Shown: piece by piece, positions 1-4,756 of the stretch | Layout: every line of letters begins with the position of its first letter | How positions within the stretch are numbered: the stretch's first letter is position 1 | Source of the DNA: an uncultured Xanthobacteraceae bacterium | GTDB taxonomy: Bacteria > Pseudomonadota > Alphaproteobacteria > Rhizobiales > Xanthobacteraceae | Direction: 5' to 3' | Length of the DNA: 8,531 nucleotides | NCBI GenBank assembly: GCA_955652195.1 | Contig: CATPBC010000129.1 | Span: forward strand, 1-8,531 | Translations under genes and position numbers: made by a program | Notes under the pieces: generated by a model | Told to the model about the DNA's origin: nothing | What the model saw: only the letters and a program-made list of their open reading frames with translations | Database searches by the model: none

Positions 1-55
1 AACTGACCCTCACCCGGCGGCCTTCAGCCGCCGACCTCCCCCTTGCAGGGGGAAG
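1..55. repeat. Palindromic intergenic repeat with two short hairpins (RPE-like)
   Basis: Two adjacent hairpins are visible. CGGCGGC (15-21) pairs with GCCGCCG (27-33) around a 5-nt loop. TCCCCC (37-42) pairs with GGGGGA (48-53) around the loop TTGCA. The flanking 'CCCTCACCCGG' and 'ACCTCCCCCTTGCAGG' wording resembles the abundant palindromic intergenic elements of alphaproteobacteria; that recognition is from memory. The element ends 8 bp beyond the stop codon of the minus-strand monooxygenase, so it could also serve as its transcription end or as a 3' mRNA stabiliser, although no T-tract follows on the minus strand. It may extend past the left window edge. Confidence 0.55.
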
Positions 56-63
56 CAAGTGTT

Positions 64-1224
64 TCAGCGTTCTATTTGCCGCTCTTCAGCGAGCCAGTCG
101 GAAGCTCGCGTTCCGGTCGGCCGGTGCAAGGCCGTGCGCGTGCGTTGCGCGGTGAGCCACTTGGAGCGGCCGGCAAGGCCGAGCGCGGCCGCGCGCAAAG
201 CCGACGGCCAGGTCGTCGGCAGGCCGAGCACATAGGAAATCCGCTGCGTGTGGTCGGTGATCGGGCGTTCCCTGCGCTCCCAGGTTTCGAGCGCTGCGGC
301 AATGTCGCTATCGCGCTCCAAATAAACCGCGAGCGACAGCGCATTCATCATGGCGCAGCCGCCGCCCTGGCCGATATTCGGCGGCAAAGCATGCGCGGCG
401 TCGCCGACAATAGCGACGCGTCCGGCGGACCAGCGTTTGAGCTTGATGAGCTCGAAGCGGTCATAACGCCCCTGCGTACCGATGCGATCGATCAGCGCTT
501 CCAGTGGTAGAAACCAGCGCTTCCAATCGTCCTTGCGGACCGGCACTGCCTTGGCGATTTCGTCAGAGTCGAGCATGGTGAGCGCGATGTAGATGTCGTC
601 TTCGCTGCATGGCGTGTACAGAATGCGCCGCGTGCCCGACCAATACTCGATGGTCTTACCGTCGCCGCCCGCGCGCTCCGCCGCGGTTCTGTCCATCAAC
701 AAGCGCGTGCAGCCGTCGACCAGATATTTGCGCTTCGCGAGCAGTCCAAGGGAATCGCGCAGCCGCGAATTACTGCCGTCGGCGGCGACGATCAGATCGG
801 CTTTGCGCTTTGAGCCATCCACCAGGACGAGTTCGCCCTCGGGTGTCGCGCCAGTGGCCGTCGAATTTGTCACAATCTCGGCGCCGAAGTCCCGCGCCGC
901 CGCGGCCAGCGCATTGATGACGTTTTGGCGCACGATGCTGAACACCCGGCTGCCTTTCCAATTGTGCACCGAGATCAGCCGGCCCCGGCCATCGCGCACT
1001 TCGCGGGTATGGGCGAATGGCGCGCCTTTGACGGCGGCCTCATAGGCACCGACCGCTTCGAGAACACGCAAGCCGTTCTCATAGATGTAAATGCCGGCGC
1101 CGGTCGTGCGCAGGTGATCGGCGCGCTCGTGCACGCGCACGGTCCAGCCGCGCTGCGTCAAAGCACAAGCCGCGGTAAGCCCGGCAAATCCGGCGCCGGC
1201 GATCTCGGCGTGGCGTTTGCTCAT
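64..1224 (-). CDS. Group A FAD-dependent monooxygenase (aromatic hydroxylase fold)
   Basis: This 386-residue protein is a probable single-component flavin hydroxylase using NAD(P)H, FAD and O2, likely cytosolic. The three fingerprints of the p-hydroxybenzoate-hydroxylase class are present in order: the Rossmann motif GAGFAG at residues 10-15 with acidic E33 ending the second strand; the DG motif in LIVAADGSNS (D149-G150); and the GD motif in VAIVGDAAHALPPN (G274-D275), followed by IGQGGGCAMMNA. R99 fits the conserved arginine before the DG motif. Length is normal for salicylate, 6-hydroxynicotinate and related hydroxylases, and nothing appears truncated. The substrate cannot be read from the sequence. 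The ATG at 1224 sits close before the Rossmann strand; its upstream sequence offers only a weak ribosome site (GACGGG). The gene stands alone, divergent from the VOC gene across the repeat-filled gap, so a link to the catabolic genes at the right is not shown. Confidence 0.88.
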   Translation of the reverse strand: MSKRHAEIAGAGFAGLTAACALTQRGWTVRVHERADHLRTTGAGIYIYENGLRVLEAVGAYEAAVKGAPFAHTREVRDGRGRLISVHNWKGSRVFSIVRQNVINALAAAARDFGAEIVTNSTATGATPEGELVLVDGSKRKADLIVAADGSNSRLRDSLGLLAKRKYLVDGCTRLLMDRTAAERAGGDGKTIEYWSGTRRILYTPCSEDDIYIALTMLDSDEIAKAVPVRKDDWKRWFLPLEALIDRIGTQGRYDRFELIKLKRWSAGRVAIVGDAAHALPPNIGQGGGCAMMNALSLAVYLERDSDIAAALETWERRERPITDHTQRISYVLGLPTTWPSALRAAALGLAGRSKWLTAQRTRTALHRPTGTRASDWLAEERQIER

Positions 1225-1290
1225 CCCGTCATTCCGAAAAAATCAACTGGTGCCGATTTGAACTTCATCAGCTTCCAAGCTCACAGCCAA

Positions 1291-1366
1291 CTAGTGTCCC
1301 GATTCCGAAGTTCGCACGCTTTGTCGGCACGCTCTCATGCGAACTTCGGAATCAAAGGGACACTAG
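1291..1366 (-). repeat. Large hairpin repeat, copy 1 of an inverted dimer
   Basis: The outer arm CTAGTGTCCC (1291-1300) pairs perfectly with GGGACACTAG (1357-1366). The inner arm GATTCCGAAGTTCGCA (1301-1316) pairs perfectly with TGCGAACTTCGGAATC (1338-1353). An unpaired AAA (1354-1356) forms a 3-nt bulge, and the loop at 1317-1337 is 21 nt. That makes 26 perfect base pairs. Read on the minus strand, the unit begins CTAGTG, has TTT between outer and inner arms, and has a loop opening TGAGAGC followed by CCGAC. All of these recur in copy 2 on the plus strand. It is not an intrinsic terminator, because no T-run follows. It resembles REP/BIME-type or MITE-type intergenic elements in form, but I cannot assign a named family. 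Confidence 0.85.
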
Positions 1367-1367
1367 C

Positions 1368-1379
1368 AATTATATAATT
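1368..1379. repeat. AT-only palindrome at the junction of the hairpin dimer
   Basis: AATTATATAATT is a perfect 12-bp palindrome placed between the two CTAG feet (1363-1366 and 1380-1383), with one extra C at 1367. Together with the feet it gives a longer near-palindrome, CACTAG-C-AATTATATAATT-CTAGTG, so the two hairpin copies are arranged as mirror images about the 1373/1374 centre. It could be the remnant of an insertion junction or a low-melting spacer; the sequence does not decide which. Confidence 0.7.
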
Positions 1380-1456
1380 CTAGTGCGGTTTTTGGATTTG
1401 AAGTTCCTATGAGAGCTTCCGACTGAACTGTAGGAACTTCAAATCCACCGCACTGG
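1380..1456 (+). repeat. Large hairpin repeat, copy 2 of an inverted dimer
   Basis: AGTGCGGT (1382-1389) pairs with ACCGCACT (1447-1454). GGATTTGAAGTTCCTA (1394-1409) pairs perfectly with TAGGAACTTCAAATCC (1431-1446). A TTTT bulge lies at 1390-1393 and the loop at 1410-1430 is 21 nt. The outer stem extends by C1380-G1456 and a T1381/G1455 wobble. Compared with copy 1 read on the minus strand, it shares the CTAGTG foot, the T-rich bulge on the 5' side, the GAAGTTC core, the loop length, and the loop words TGAGAGC and CCGAC. The arms differ at ten pair positions, and each difference is compensated. The dimer ends 92 bp before the VOC start codon. Confidence 0.85.
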
Positions 1457-1474
1457 CTTTGCTTGCATCCTGGC

Positions 1475-1503
1475 GTGACGGAAGCAAGTCATTGCCCTAT
1501 GAT
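1475..1503 (+). promoter_or_regulatory. Candidate sigma70-type promoter for the VOC gene
   Basis: GTGACG (1475-1480, four of six matches to TTGACA) and TATGAT (1498-1503, five of six matches to TATAAT) are separated by 17 bp. Initiation near 1510 would give a leader of about 40 nt before the ATG at 1549. The candidate lies just beyond the foot of hairpin copy 2. It is a consensus match only. Confidence 0.3.
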
Positions 1504-1536
1504 CCATACAGAACATTGCGATGCAGGTTGCCAGCC

Positions 1537-1542
1537 AAGGAG
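1537..1542 (+). promoter_or_regulatory. Ribosome binding site that fixes the VOC start
   Basis: AAGGAG lies 6 nt before the ATG at 1549. It supports that codon over the upstream in-frame TTG at 1459, which has no such site. Confidence 0.75.
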
Positions 1543-1548
1543 TGGTTT

Positions 1549-1965
1549 ATGGCCCGGTTGCGCCATTTTGCCGTCTGCGTGAACGACCTCGAAAAGGCGG
1601 CGAAATTCTATGAGAGTGTGTTCGATCTCAAGCGGATCGGACGCGAGGATCTCGACATCGGCTCAGCGATTTATATGAGCGACGGCGTGATCAATCTCGC
1701 CTTACTCAATTTCACCGGCGCGGCCGGCAGCAAGGCCTCCGACCTGAAAAATCCAAGCGGCTATGTCGGGGCGCACCATTTTGGCTTTCAAGTCGACGAT
1801 CTCGCCGAAGCGCAACGGCGCATCGAAGCCAATGGCGGCAAATTCTTCTTCGATCTCGGCGAGGAGCGGCAAGGCAATTTCGAGCGTAAGTTCAAAGATC
1901 CCGACGGCGTGATCTTCGATATCTCCAAGCGCGGCTGGCAGGGCACCGACGGTTACCGGAAGTGA
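1549..1965 (+). CDS. VOC-superfamily protein (glyoxalase/dioxygenase fold)
   Basis: This 138-residue protein has two beta-alpha-beta-beta-beta modules typical of the vicinal oxygen chelate superfamily, which includes glyoxalase I, extradiol dioxygenases, epimerases and fosfomycin/bleomycin resistance proteins. Module 1 opens with RHFAVCVNDLEKAAKFYESVF (residues 5-25) and module 2 with HHFGFQVDDLAEAQRRIEANGG (76-97), followed by KDPDGVIFDIS (116-126). Candidate metal ligands are H6, H77 and D124. Aspartate rather than glutamate at the last position is familiar from the small VOC proteins ending 'DPDG..FDIS..GW', whose reactions are mostly unknown. The start is set by the AAGGAG at 1537-1542 and by the fold beginning at once. 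The gene is short and monocistronic; its stop lies 7 bp from the stop of the convergent binding-protein gene. It may be a lyase, isomerase or detoxification protein; no specific reaction can be claimed. Confidence 0.85.
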   Translation: MARLRHFAVCVNDLEKAAKFYESVFDLKRIGREDLDIGSAIYMSDGVINLALLNFTGAAGSKASDLKNPSGYVGAHHFGFQVDDLAEAQRRIEANGGKFFFDLGEERQGNFERKFKDPDGVIFDISKRGWQGTDGYRK

Positions 1966-1972
1966 TGCGCGC

Positions 1973-2977
1973 CTATTGCACGAATTGATTGGTGAACAGT
2001 TCGTCGACCGGTGTCTTCTTCTGGATGATGCCTTTGGCCAGATAAAAGTCCTGCAATTTTGTCATCCGCTCGGGATCGACTGCGCCAAGCACTTTTTGCC
2101 CCGGATAGACGAGCTTGTCGTAATAGGCGAACGCTTCCCTGACCTGGTTTTCCTTACCGGCCCACTCCGGCACAAACTTGACGAAATCGGCGGCCGACTT
2201 GTCGGGATCGTCCATGATGTCTTTCATGCCGTGCAGCGCGGCTTTGACAAAACTGCGCACCAGTTCCGGCTTGTCCTTGATGATCTGATCCGAGGCCGCG
2301 ATCGCCTGCGCCATGTGTGGAAAGAACTCATCGGTCGGCAGCACCTTGATCGCGACCCCTGCAGCCTCGATCGGCGGAATCCAGTCCGGCACTCCGGCCA
2401 TGCCAACCGATTTTCCCGAAGCCACCAGTTGCCACACGCCCACCGGACCTGCCGCTTGAATGTCGACGTCGTTCTGCGTGAGCCCCACGCTCGCCAATAA
2501 ACCGAGCAGCGCATAAAACGTGGTGTCTTGATACGACATGACGGTAATCGTCTTGCCTTTCAGGTCCGCCGGCTTTTGGATGCCGGAGTCTGCGCGCACC
2601 ACGAGCTGCATAAATCCCTTGCCGCCGAACAGCGCGACGATCTTTACCGGGACGCCGTTCTGCCGGACCACGATAGGAGCGTCCGCGACAATGCCGCCGA
2701 GCGGCACGTTGCCGGCGCCGACTTCCTTGGCCACATCGACGCCGCCGCGGCCGACTGCGTAATTCACATCAAGGCCGGCTTGCGAGAAATACCCTTTGCC
2801 CTTGGCAATCTGGATCGGGCCGAATGCCGGCAGAATCGGCGGCGCCGGGAACAGATAGGTGATCTTCTCGTCAGCGCGAGCCGGCGCGATACTGTGCAAA
2901 GCCGCGACACAGAGTGCGAACGCGGCTGCGACTCCCAGCGCGCGGTTGATATAAAATTGGCTCGGACGAACGAACAT
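1973..2977 (-). CDS. ABC transporter substrate-binding protein, NMT1/SsuA-like, exported
   Basis: This 334-residue periplasmic binding protein is predicted to deliver a small organic solute to the adjacent ABC permease. A Sec signal peptide is clear: basic start, hydrophobic core ALGVAAAFALCVAAL (13-27), and an APARA|DEK cleavage site after residue 35. The mature protein shows the NMT1/THI5/SsuA family pattern: FGPIQIAKGKGYF (52-64), the 'AKEVGAGNVPLGGIVADAP' stretch (83-101), and DLKGKTITVMS (138-148). There is no lipobox cysteine, so it is probably soluble. Known ligands in this family include sulfonates, taurine, nitrate, thiamine pyrimidine precursors and aromatic acids, so the ligand is open. 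The start is supported by AAGGAG at 2988-2983. It diverges from the ATPase-permease pair; this split arrangement of binding protein against ATPase and permease suggests shared control from the 166-bp region between them. Confidence 0.9.
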   Translation of the reverse strand: MFVRPSQFYINRALGVAAAFALCVAALHSIAPARADEKITYLFPAPPILPAFGPIQIAKGKGYFSQAGLDVNYAVGRGGVDVAKEVGAGNVPLGGIVADAPIVVRQNGVPVKIVALFGGKGFMQLVVRADSGIQKPADLKGKTITVMSYQDTTFYALLGLLASVGLTQNDVDIQAAGPVGVWQLVASGKSVGMAGVPDWIPPIEAAGVAIKVLPTDEFFPHMAQAIAASDQIIKDKPELVRSFVKAALHGMKDIMDDPDKSAADFVKFVPEWAGKENQVREAFAYYDKLVYPGQKVLGAVDPERMTKLQDFYLAKGIIQKKTPVDELFTNQFVQ

Positions 2978-2982
2978 GTCGG

Positions 2983-2988
2983 CTCCTT
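2983..2988 (-). promoter_or_regulatory. Strong ribosome binding site of the binding-protein gene
   Basis: AAGGAG on the minus strand lies 5 nt before the ATG at 2977. A strong site fits the excess of binding protein usually made relative to the transporter subunits, whose ATPase start has no clear ribosome site. Confidence 0.7.
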
Positions 2989-2998
2989 ATGCGCTTGA

Positions 2999-3020
2999 GC
3001 GGCTGCGAGGCCGCAGCCGC
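2999..3020 (-). promoter_or_regulatory. GC-rich hairpin in the binding-protein mRNA leader
   Basis: GCGGCTGC (2999-3006) and GCAGCCGC (3013-3020) form a perfect 8-bp stem with a 6-nt loop. It lies just upstream of the ribosome site of the minus-strand gene and downstream of its candidate promoter. No T-run follows, so it is not a terminator. It could stabilise the mRNA or affect translation, or it may simply be a DNA palindrome. Confidence 0.4.
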
Positions 3021-3052
3021 ACAACCTTGCCTCTCGCGATCCAGCAATTTTC

Positions 3053-3080
3053 AGTATAGTTGAATTCTCCGAGCGAGAAT
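3053..3080 (-). promoter_or_regulatory. Candidate promoter and overlapping dyad operator for the binding-protein gene
   Basis: On the minus strand TATACT (3058-3053) matches TATAAT at five of six positions, but nothing close to TTGACA lies 16-18 bp upstream. Instead, a dyad ATTCTC-N5-GAGAAT (3064-3080) spans the spacer and the edge of the -35 region. A promoter with a good -10, a poor -35 and a dyad there is the layout expected of a site for an activator or repressor. The dyad also lies 64 bp upstream of the divergent ATPase gene and could serve both directions. No regulator gene is in the window. Confidence 0.35.
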
Positions 3081-3143
3081 ACGTAAAGCCAATCGTCCAA
3101 CAGAAAAGGCCCGGCGTTCGCTTGGCCCATGCGATGATTTAAC

Positions 3144-3953
3144 ATGTCGGTCGTCCGCCTCGAATACCGCAACGTGACGATGCGTTTTGCGGATTCCAAT
3201 GACGCAGGCGCGCTCACGGCCGTGCGGGGGGTGAGCTTTTCCGTTCATGATGCGGAAGTCGTTTCGCTGATCGGCCCGACGGGCTGCGGCAAGAGCACGC
3301 TCCTTAATATCGGCTCCGGCCTCACGCCGCCGAGCGAAGGCTCAGCCTTCGTCGATGGCGAGCGTGTCGCCGGGCCGAATGCGCAAGTCGCCTTCATGCT
3401 GCAGAAAGACCTGCTGCTGCCATGGCGCACGGTGGCCGAGAATGTGACGTTCGGCGTCGAAATTCAGGGTCTGCCGCTGAAGGAATGCAAACGCCGCGCG
3501 GCGGCGCTCTTGGCAAATTTCAAGCTCGCCGAATTCTCCGGCCACTATCCGCATCAGCTGTCGGGCGGCATGCGTCAGCGCGTGGCGCTGGCGCGCACGC
3601 TTGCGGTCGACCCGCACGTTTTGCTGCTGGATGAGCCGTTCTCGGCGGTCGACGCCCAGACCCGCATGGTTTTACAGCGCGATCTCGCGCAAACGCTCAA
3701 ACAAGCGAACAAGACCGCACTGCTCATTACCCACGATCTGGCGGAAGCGGTGACCTTGTCCGATCGCGTGCTGGTGATGAGCCGGCGGCCGGGCACGATC
3801 ATCGATGAAATCAGGATTGAGATGCCGCAGCGCGACAATCCGATCGCGCGGCGGCGCGATGCTAAGTTCAACGACTACGTGGCGCATTTGATGGACCGGC
3901 TCGACATCGCGCATGTTGCGCTCGAACGAGAAGGCGAGGGGGCGGCATGGTGA
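3144..3953 (+). CDS. ABC transporter ATP-binding protein (nitrate/sulfonate/taurine class)
   Basis: This 269-residue cytoplasmic ATPase powers the importer. All nucleotide-binding motifs are intact: Walker A GPTGCGKST (44-52); Q-loop Q87 in MLQKDLLLPWRTVAENV, whose PWRT wording is typical of the SsuB/TauB/NrtD class; signature LSGGMRQR (139-146); Walker B VLLLDEP with D163 and catalytic E164; D-loop SAVD (167-170); and switch H197 in LITHDLAEA. Length is normal. The ATG at 3144 is followed directly by the first strand (VRLEYRNVTMRF). The nearest in-frame upstream ATG, at 3129, runs into a stop two codons later, so 3144 is the best start, although no good ribosome site precedes it. It overlaps the permease gene by 7 bp, indicating translational coupling. 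The partner binding protein is transcribed divergently. Confidence 0.93.
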   Translation: MSVVRLEYRNVTMRFADSNDAGALTAVRGVSFSVHDAEVVSLIGPTGCGKSTLLNIGSGLTPPSEGSAFVDGERVAGPNAQVAFMLQKDLLLPWRTVAENVTFGVEIQGLPLKECKRRAAALLANFKLAEFSGHYPHQLSGGMRQRVALARTLAVDPHVLLLDEPFSAVDAQTRMVLQRDLAQTLKQANKTALLITHDLAEAVTLSDRVLVMSRRPGTIIDEIRIEMPQRDNPIARRRDAKFNDYVAHLMDRLDIAHVALEREGEGAAW

Positions 3954-4744
3954 ACGACACGCGTGCGGCGCTCGTCCGCCGGGGAGCCATTGCCAGCATT
4001 TTCTTGCTGGTGGCGTTTTTGGCGGCGTGGCAATGGGGACCGGGCCTCCTTGGCGTCCCCTCGTTCATTGTGCCGCCGTTATCTAGCGTCGCCACCGAGT
4101 TCGTTCGTGCCTGGCAGGTTTATCATCTGCCGCTCCATACCGGCGTCACGGCTGCCGAGGTGTTGGCCGGTTTTATGCTTGGCAGTCTGCTTGGGGCGAT
4201 GGTCGGGTACCTGCTCGGCATGTCGCCGACCGCAGAACTTGCGCTGTCGCCTTATATCCTCGCGCTACAAATCGCGCCGAAGGTCGCTTTCGCGCCACTG
4301 TTCATTCTGTGGATGGGCTTCACCGTCTATCCGAAAATACTGGTCGCCATTCTCATCGTGTTCTTTCCGGTCATGGTCAATGTTTTGACCGCGGTGCGCA
4401 ACGTCGATCCGGACCTGATCAATCTGGCGCGCGCCTTCAAGGCGTCGCGGGCGCAGATCTTCTGGCGAATCGAATTCCCCAGCTCGATGCCGCCGATGTT
4501 CGCCGGCTTGCGCATCGGATCGACCCTTGCGGTGGTTGGCGTGGTGGTCGGCGAGCTGGTCGGCGGCAATCTCGGGCTCGGTTATCTGCTCACCTTCGGC
4601 GAAGGCCAGGCCAATACCCCGCTGGTCTTCGTTTCGATCGTGATGCTGACGCTGGTCGGCGGTATCGCCTACCTCATCGTGATCTTGATCGAGCGCCGCG
4701 TTCTGCACTACCTGCCGGCGCGCGGAGTCGGGCGTAATATCTGA
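3947..4744 (+). CDS. ABC transporter permease (BPD class, SsuC/TauC-like)
   Basis: This 265-residue inner-membrane permease probably acts as a homodimer. Hydrophobic segments lie near residues 15-30, 66-90, 100-123, 130-150, 185-205 and 225-250, giving about six helices. The cytoplasmic EAA coupling loop is visible as NLARAFKASRAQIFWRIEFPSS (159-180), followed by MPPMFAGLRIGSTLAVVGVVVGE, as in sulfonate, taurine and nitrate permeases. Length is typical. The ATG overlaps the end of the ATPase gene by 7 bp, and the two form a two-gene operon. The stop lies 12 bp from the stop of the convergent ThDP enzyme gene, so the transcripts may overlap. Only one permease gene is present, consistent with a homodimer. 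The transported compound is not known. Confidence 0.92.
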   Translation: MVNDTRAALVRRGAIASIFLLVAFLAAWQWGPGLLGVPSFIVPPLSSVATEFVRAWQVYHLPLHTGVTAAEVLAGFMLGSLLGAMVGYLLGMSPTAELALSPYILALQIAPKVAFAPLFILWMGFTVYPKILVAILIVFFPVMVNVLTAVRNVDPDLINLARAFKASRAQIFWRIEFPSSMPPMFAGLRIGSTLAVVGVVVGELVGGNLGLGYLLTFGEGQANTPLVFVSIVMLTLVGGIAYLIVILIERRVLHYLPARGVGRNI

Positions 4745-4756
4745 TCCGGAATGCGA

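Larger units (their letters stand above)
1225..1548. other. 324-bp gene-free gap between divergent genes, mostly hairpin repeats
   Basis: The first 66 bp (1225-1290), upstream of the monooxygenase, contain no convincing promoter hexamers on the minus strand. Positions 1291-1456 are filled by two large hairpins described separately. Positions 1457-1548 carry a plausible promoter and the ribosome site of the VOC gene. An in-frame extension of the VOC reading frame reaches back to a TTG at 1459, but it would start just beyond the foot of a hairpin and looks non-coding. No tRNA or recognisable regulatory RNA is seen. Confidence 0.7.

Noticed and set aside
1291..1456. CRISPR array or bidirectional intrinsic terminator
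   Set aside because: There are only two units in opposite orientation with covarying arms and no spacer series. Neither hairpin is followed by a T-run, and the flanking genes diverge from this gap, so no terminator is needed.
1459..1548. N-terminal extension of the VOC protein from a TTG codon
   Set aside because: The 30 extra residues precede the fold, begin just beyond the foot of a hairpin repeat and have no ribosome site, while AAGGAG lies 6 nt before the ATG at 1549.
1976..2500. Plus-strand open frame of 174 codons opposite the binding-protein gene
   Set aside because: The minus-strand reading has a signal peptide and family motifs. The plus-strand reading is His/Arg-rich with no domain, so it is an antisense shadow.
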